Below, piece by piece: positions 42,901-48,808 of a stretch of DNA of 64,000 nt (position 1 is the first letter of the stretch; each line of letters opens with the position of its first letter). This DNA comes from Doryteuthis pealeii (lineage: Eukaryota > Mollusca > Cephalopoda > Myopsida > Loliginidae), in NCBI GenBank assembly GCA_023376005.1, contig CM042152.1, positions 83,445,413 through 83,509,412 of the forward strand, read 5' to 3'. The position numbers were made by a program, and so were the translations under genes. The notes under the pieces were generated by a model. That model worked only from the letters and a program-made list of their open reading frames with translations. It was not told where the DNA came from and did not search any database.

Positions 42901-45900
42901 TCCCCTATTTTATGTTGGAGTTATAGGAAATAACCGATGTGCGACTGTGCATTTTTTTTCATTATATGTTCTGTTAGTGACAAATTGAAGTTTTGTTGTA
43001 TTTAAAAAAAGAAAGAAAAAAAAGAAAAGTTCCATTAATTTAAGAACTGGCAAACGGAGCCTAAAATTCGTTTTTGACAAAATGCCCCTCCCCCACCTAC
43101 AGAAAATAATTTACCCAACATTCAGGGAATTATCTGATTTTAATGAAATTTTCAGTGTTTATGTATCAATGAATGATCTTTATAATGCATTATTTATTTT
43201 ATTTCAAAACTTTCTCATTTTTTTCAGGTCACTTAATTTTGACCCCCCTTATGCTGGGGGCGTAAAATGTTTCGAGTTGGTCCTTACTTGATACTAATTA
43301 CAGTATAAATAAAGAAATAAAAGACCGAAGTTATGAATAGAAACAAAAAAGATGTTTTACGGTGGCTTTTCTATGAGAAAATAAGTAAAAATCGAAAAAT
43401 AAAATGTAAAAATAATAAATAATTAATTTTTGGAGATTTTTTTTTTACTCATTTCGATAATTATTTAATTGGCTATTATTTTATAAAAGAAAAAATTATA
43501 CATCGATGTTTTTTCTTCTTAAAAAGGGGAGGGGGTACATTTTCAATCTAGTTTTTCTTCAAAACTTATTACTTTTGGCGCCTAAAATAAGTTTTGCATC
43601 AAGTAGATATTTATTTTTAGAATCTAAAAATATAACATTTTAAACTTAACATCAGGATTTTCATATTTTAAATGAATTTTATATATTAATTTTTCATAGC
43701 AAAAATACTAAATTAAAGTTTTGAAATAAAATAACTCACGCATTATAAAATTCATTAATTGTTAAATCAATACTGAAAATTTCATTAAAATCGGATTATT
43801 ACCTGATTTTTGGTAACTTTTTTTGCAATCGCGAATGTTACAGTAAAATTGTAAACAAGCACTTAAAAACATTGAAAACGAGGCTGAATGGCGGATCGGA
43901 TCGAAATTGACCAAAACAAATGGTTTTAAATCTTTTAAAAATAAACTGCATATGTAATGATATTTTTCTTTTTTTTTAATGATGGTTATTATGTTACTAC
44001 TTATCGATTTAGACAAAGTTTGACCTTAAATAATAGATTTAATTATTTTTAATTCGCTTTTAAAATTCCTAGCAGCCGACAAAAAATGCTAATGGCTAAT
44101 TTTGTAGTTGCCAACTACAAAATTAAAGCTAACATTTATTTAACGGAAAACGAGGCTAATATTAAATTCTGGTCACTAAATTACTTAAAATAAATAAAAT
44201 AGATAAATAAATAAATAAATAAATAAGCCCTTTGTGATACATTCTCTATTTACTATAAGATTTTATCATATGTAACTTCCCTCTCCCTAAATAACATGCA
44301 ATCTTCAGGTTCTGTTTTTATTGTTACAAACTTATTACTTGCCCTAACCCACTTCTTTTCAGACAAGAAACACGAACATACATCTTACCTTATCTACCTA
44401 TCCATCCAATTTATACTCTCTTTTAACATTGACACACACCTACTCACACACACACCCTTACCCCATCCCTTAGATTTACACTTACATCTTTTCTTTCACT
44501 CTGTTCTCTCCACCTAGGTCAATCTAAACAACAGGCAAACCCGGTGGTCCAGAAATTTTCATAAACCTTTTTGCTCCCTTTTTTTCTAGTAACACAATTC
44601 TCTTACCTGAACAAGAATGTTGCTTTATTATGACCCCTTCTTAAATCCCAAAGAAAAAGGAACCCCCATTAAGTGAGAATTACAGCTACACATTTCAAAT
44701 GGTTGTAAAAGGTGTCTGATAACCCTATTCCTTATAAAAAACAAAAAAGAAAAGCCAAAAAAAAAAAAAAAAAAAAAAACCCAAAACCCAACTATGTTTT
44801 AACACTAGGATGTCCAATCTGACGTGTAGAATTTACCCCCCTCCTATATTTAACACAATGAAACTTGAATAAAGGTTAATATTATTTTGAAAATTTTTGG
44901 ATCATTCAAAAGAAGAAACATTAAGAAAACTCTTGATGATTAAAAAAAAAAATCAGTTTACGGAAATAATGAAAATTATGAACGAAAACAATGTTTACAT
45001 TTTTCACCATTAAATCAATTGAAATTTAACGTAGCCAAAAACAAGTTACGACAAGAGGCTTTTTTAAAAATTCTATGAAAAAGAGTAAAATTTTCACGAA
45101 AATTTCAATATTCATTCACTTGTTGATGAAATTGTGTTTAAAATAGTTTTTTCCTAAAATATATTAGGGGAAATATTTTTTACTTTTTCATATGAAATCT
45201 GAAAAAAATGAAGCGATAAAAACTATTTTTACTTTTTTCTATAAAGATAAGAGTCTGAATAATTATATTAGATGTCTTTGAAAATAATTTTTTTCTCTTG
45301 GCAATTCAATTAAAAAAGCAAGTAAATGTTTGACAAGGAATATTATGACATTTTTATAGCAGAATTCAGAATTTATGTTTTTTTTATTAAAAAAAAAAAA
45401 AAAACAAAAAAAAACAAACACGTACAGAAACTTATAAAAATCTTCTGATATAATCGGTGCGAAAATGTAAACATTGTTTTCGTTCACAATTTTTAGTTGA
45501 ATTTTTTTTTTAATCATTGGGAGTTTTCTTTTTTTAAATTTTTTTTATGTTTCTTCTTTTGAATGGTCCAAAAATTTTGAAGATAATATTAACCTTTATT
45601 CAAGTTTCATTGTGTTAAATATAGGGAGGGTAAATTTTAAACGTCAAATTGGACGTCACTACAGGACAAGAATGTTGTTTTATTATGACCCTTCTTAAAC
45701 CCCAAAGAGACAAAAAATCTCCATTAAGTGAGAATTACAGCTACCCATTTCAAATGGTTGTAAAAAGTGTTTGATAAACTATTATATTCCTTATAAAAAA
45801 AAATAAGACCCAATGTTTAAACACTATGTTTAAACACTAGGGATGTCCTGAACTTTTTCTCTTTTATTAATCACATCCTTAAAAGATTAAGCTTCGAAAA

Positions 45901-47176
45901 CGAATAAAGTAAAAAAAAAAAGAAGAGAAGAGCAATAGTGAGTTTACTTTATTTTACCGTTTTTTTTTTTAACTTTATAAATAAAGCATCCGTACCAACA
46001 AAACAAACCATTATAAAAAATGTAAACAAATTCTAATTCTCCATGGAATTATCTTTAAAACATGTAAAAATCATTCGCTTTCACCTATGAGGTAGCAAGA
46101 GGTTTGGAGGTTTTAAGGTTTAATGTAGCTGGATATTTTGGTTGCGTTTTCTTAGGTTTTTTTTGTTGTTTTTTTTTTTTTTTTTTTTTTGCTTTTTACC
46201 TCATCTCATTTGGTGGTCGCGCTGAAAAGTAAGGAATTTAAGGAACAAAAAGAAAGAGATAGAGACAAAAGGTGGTTTTATGACTTAGGCTTTATTGACC
46301 AGGTCATAGTCGCCTGTAGCAAGGGAACATTTCACTGACTAGTAGGAGCGACTAGACCCAGTTACGGGCTAAACTAGAAATAGCCGAGATATTATTTTGG
46401 GTGTCGGGAGACAGTCCTTTTTGTCGCACATGCGCAGAGGGTTCTTCCGGTGAAGGCCCATGGGAGTTTTTTTTTTTAATTCTAGTTTTATTTTTGTTTT
46501 ATTTTAATCCCCACACACCTTAATTACAGGAGTCAAATTAACAAAAATGTCCACAGAATTTTGAAGAAAAAGTTTTTTTTTTTAAAAATTAAACCTCCTC
46601 TTTTAGTGCTGTAAATACAAAAGATATTCTAGTGAGCCGGACGTTATCGCTCTGAAAGCAAAAATAAAATGACGAAAATAAACGCTTTGCGCATCGGCTC
46701 TGCGCAGCTCGAAAGAGAGAGAAATAGAAATATTAAAAATGATAATTTTCAACCAATCAGAGGCGTTCGCGCCTAAAAAGAAGTCACCAAGAACCTTTTT
46801 TTGGAGCCTATCTAGACTCTGTATAAGAGAAGGTTTTTTTTTTCGAAGAACAGCAGACGAAGAACCAACTTGCCTGAATACTCCACGCATTTCATGTAAA
46901 AGAAATATGTCCATAACTGCATAAGGTATTATAAGTTATATCTTTCTATATCTCTAAATAACCTGACTGCTGATTTGATTCTGAACACAAAACTCTTTTT
47001 CAACAACTCTACTTATCTTATTACATGAACATTTAAAAAAGCATTTCTGCAGGACTTTGCTCAGTATTCTTGATTATTGTAATTTTTGTTTTAATACACA
47101 TTTTATTTGTTAAATGTAGGAGTTCTTTGTTTTTCTGCCTTTACACATGTTATCTTATAGTGTGATAATTAAATTA

Positions 47177-47215
<39 letters not shown>

Positions 47216-47502
47216 CTCTTTAATAAACACACACCATAAACTAGTAACCTCCAACTCATCCACTATAATATCATTAAGACCCTATAAGTAGCTGATTTGG
47301 GGAAAATCTTTAAAAAAAATAAAATAAAATAAAAAGAAGGAACTTTAGAAAATCTGCATTTTTTTTGTAAATCCAGACTTTACAGTCTAACTTTAAAGTG
47401 CAAGAATTTAGGTTAGGTCATGATATGACCTCGTTACCATCTGTTGAAATATGAAATGGACAGATAAATAAAAGATAAATAAACATTTTTAAAATAGTGC
47501 AG

Positions 47503-47548
<46 letters not shown>

Positions 47549-47920
47549 CACGTCATTCTTGAGGTAAAAATAAAAATGAAAAACATTTTTTGAAAATATT
47601 CAGAATTATTTTACAGCTAAAAATATAAAAGTAAATGAATAAATAAACAAATAAATAAAAATAAAATAAAAATGAAATAGTTAACTTACAGCTAAAATGT
47701 TGATATTATTTATTAATCAATCAATTTATTAATTAAATACAAGTTTAATTAATTAATTAAATACAAGTTTAGTAACAACACTGTTTTTTTTCTAACAATT
47801 CAATTAGTATTGAAATGGAAATGTAATAATTACATTTATTTAGCCGTCACGTGAAAAAGCACACAGCAATTCCTAAAATAATTTAATAACGAAAATGATT
47901 TTTAAAAAATCCTCTTTGAT

Positions 47921-47995
<75 letters not shown>

Positions 47996-48770
47996 GTGTG
48001 TAATATGATCCAATTAACTAGTAAGTAAGGGATGATTCTATTTGGGATCATCGAAATCTCACTGTTAAAACCATACTGTAAAATCTATCTGAAGAGGCTA
48101 GACTCATTTTAAGTTTCTGGTCGAAATAAATTATTATAGTCAAATGACATCAACCCCCCTCCACATACACACACACAACCGCCTAGGAATCTGATAGGTG
48201 CTGTAAAGTGGAGAATTGCGGTAGGTGTGGCGCTTCACCTCAACAAAAAACAATCTCCTTAGTCTAGTGCTAGCGAAAAGGGGATAGACACCCTCGCTGT
48301 CCGGGTCATACCGACAATAGGCCACTCTGTCAACCTTACTTTTACTTAGGGAAGGAAGAGAGAGAGAGAGAGAGAGAGAAAATATTTATTCTCACTCTCA
48401 TTTCACCTCCACCTCCTACCCAAAGTAAATGAGGAAGAAAAACGTTTGCTTAGAGTTCTAAACCCCCCCCCCCCAGGGGCAGTTTTGATCTAAGGGCGCG
48501 ATTTAGTGGGGGGGATGGGGGTACAAACGTACGTGACGTGTGTAATTGCATCCATTTTTTTTTTCTTCGGTGCCCCAGACATCAAGGACTGATCTTTTAA
48601 CCCTATCATAGCCTTTCTTCTTTCTTTTTTTTTTAGTGTAATGGGATAAATGCTGATTGGGAGTCTGGCATACCCAATTAACTCAACCTTTAACGCACCT
48701 TTAACTCAAATTGAAGTTCTCAGCTATTCGAATTGATTTTCTGTTTTAAATTAATTGATTCAAGATAATG

Positions 48771-48808
<38 letters not shown>

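Noticed and set aside
43082..43291. 69-codon plus frame
   Set aside because: On one arm of a palindrome, no recognised domain, AT-driven composition.
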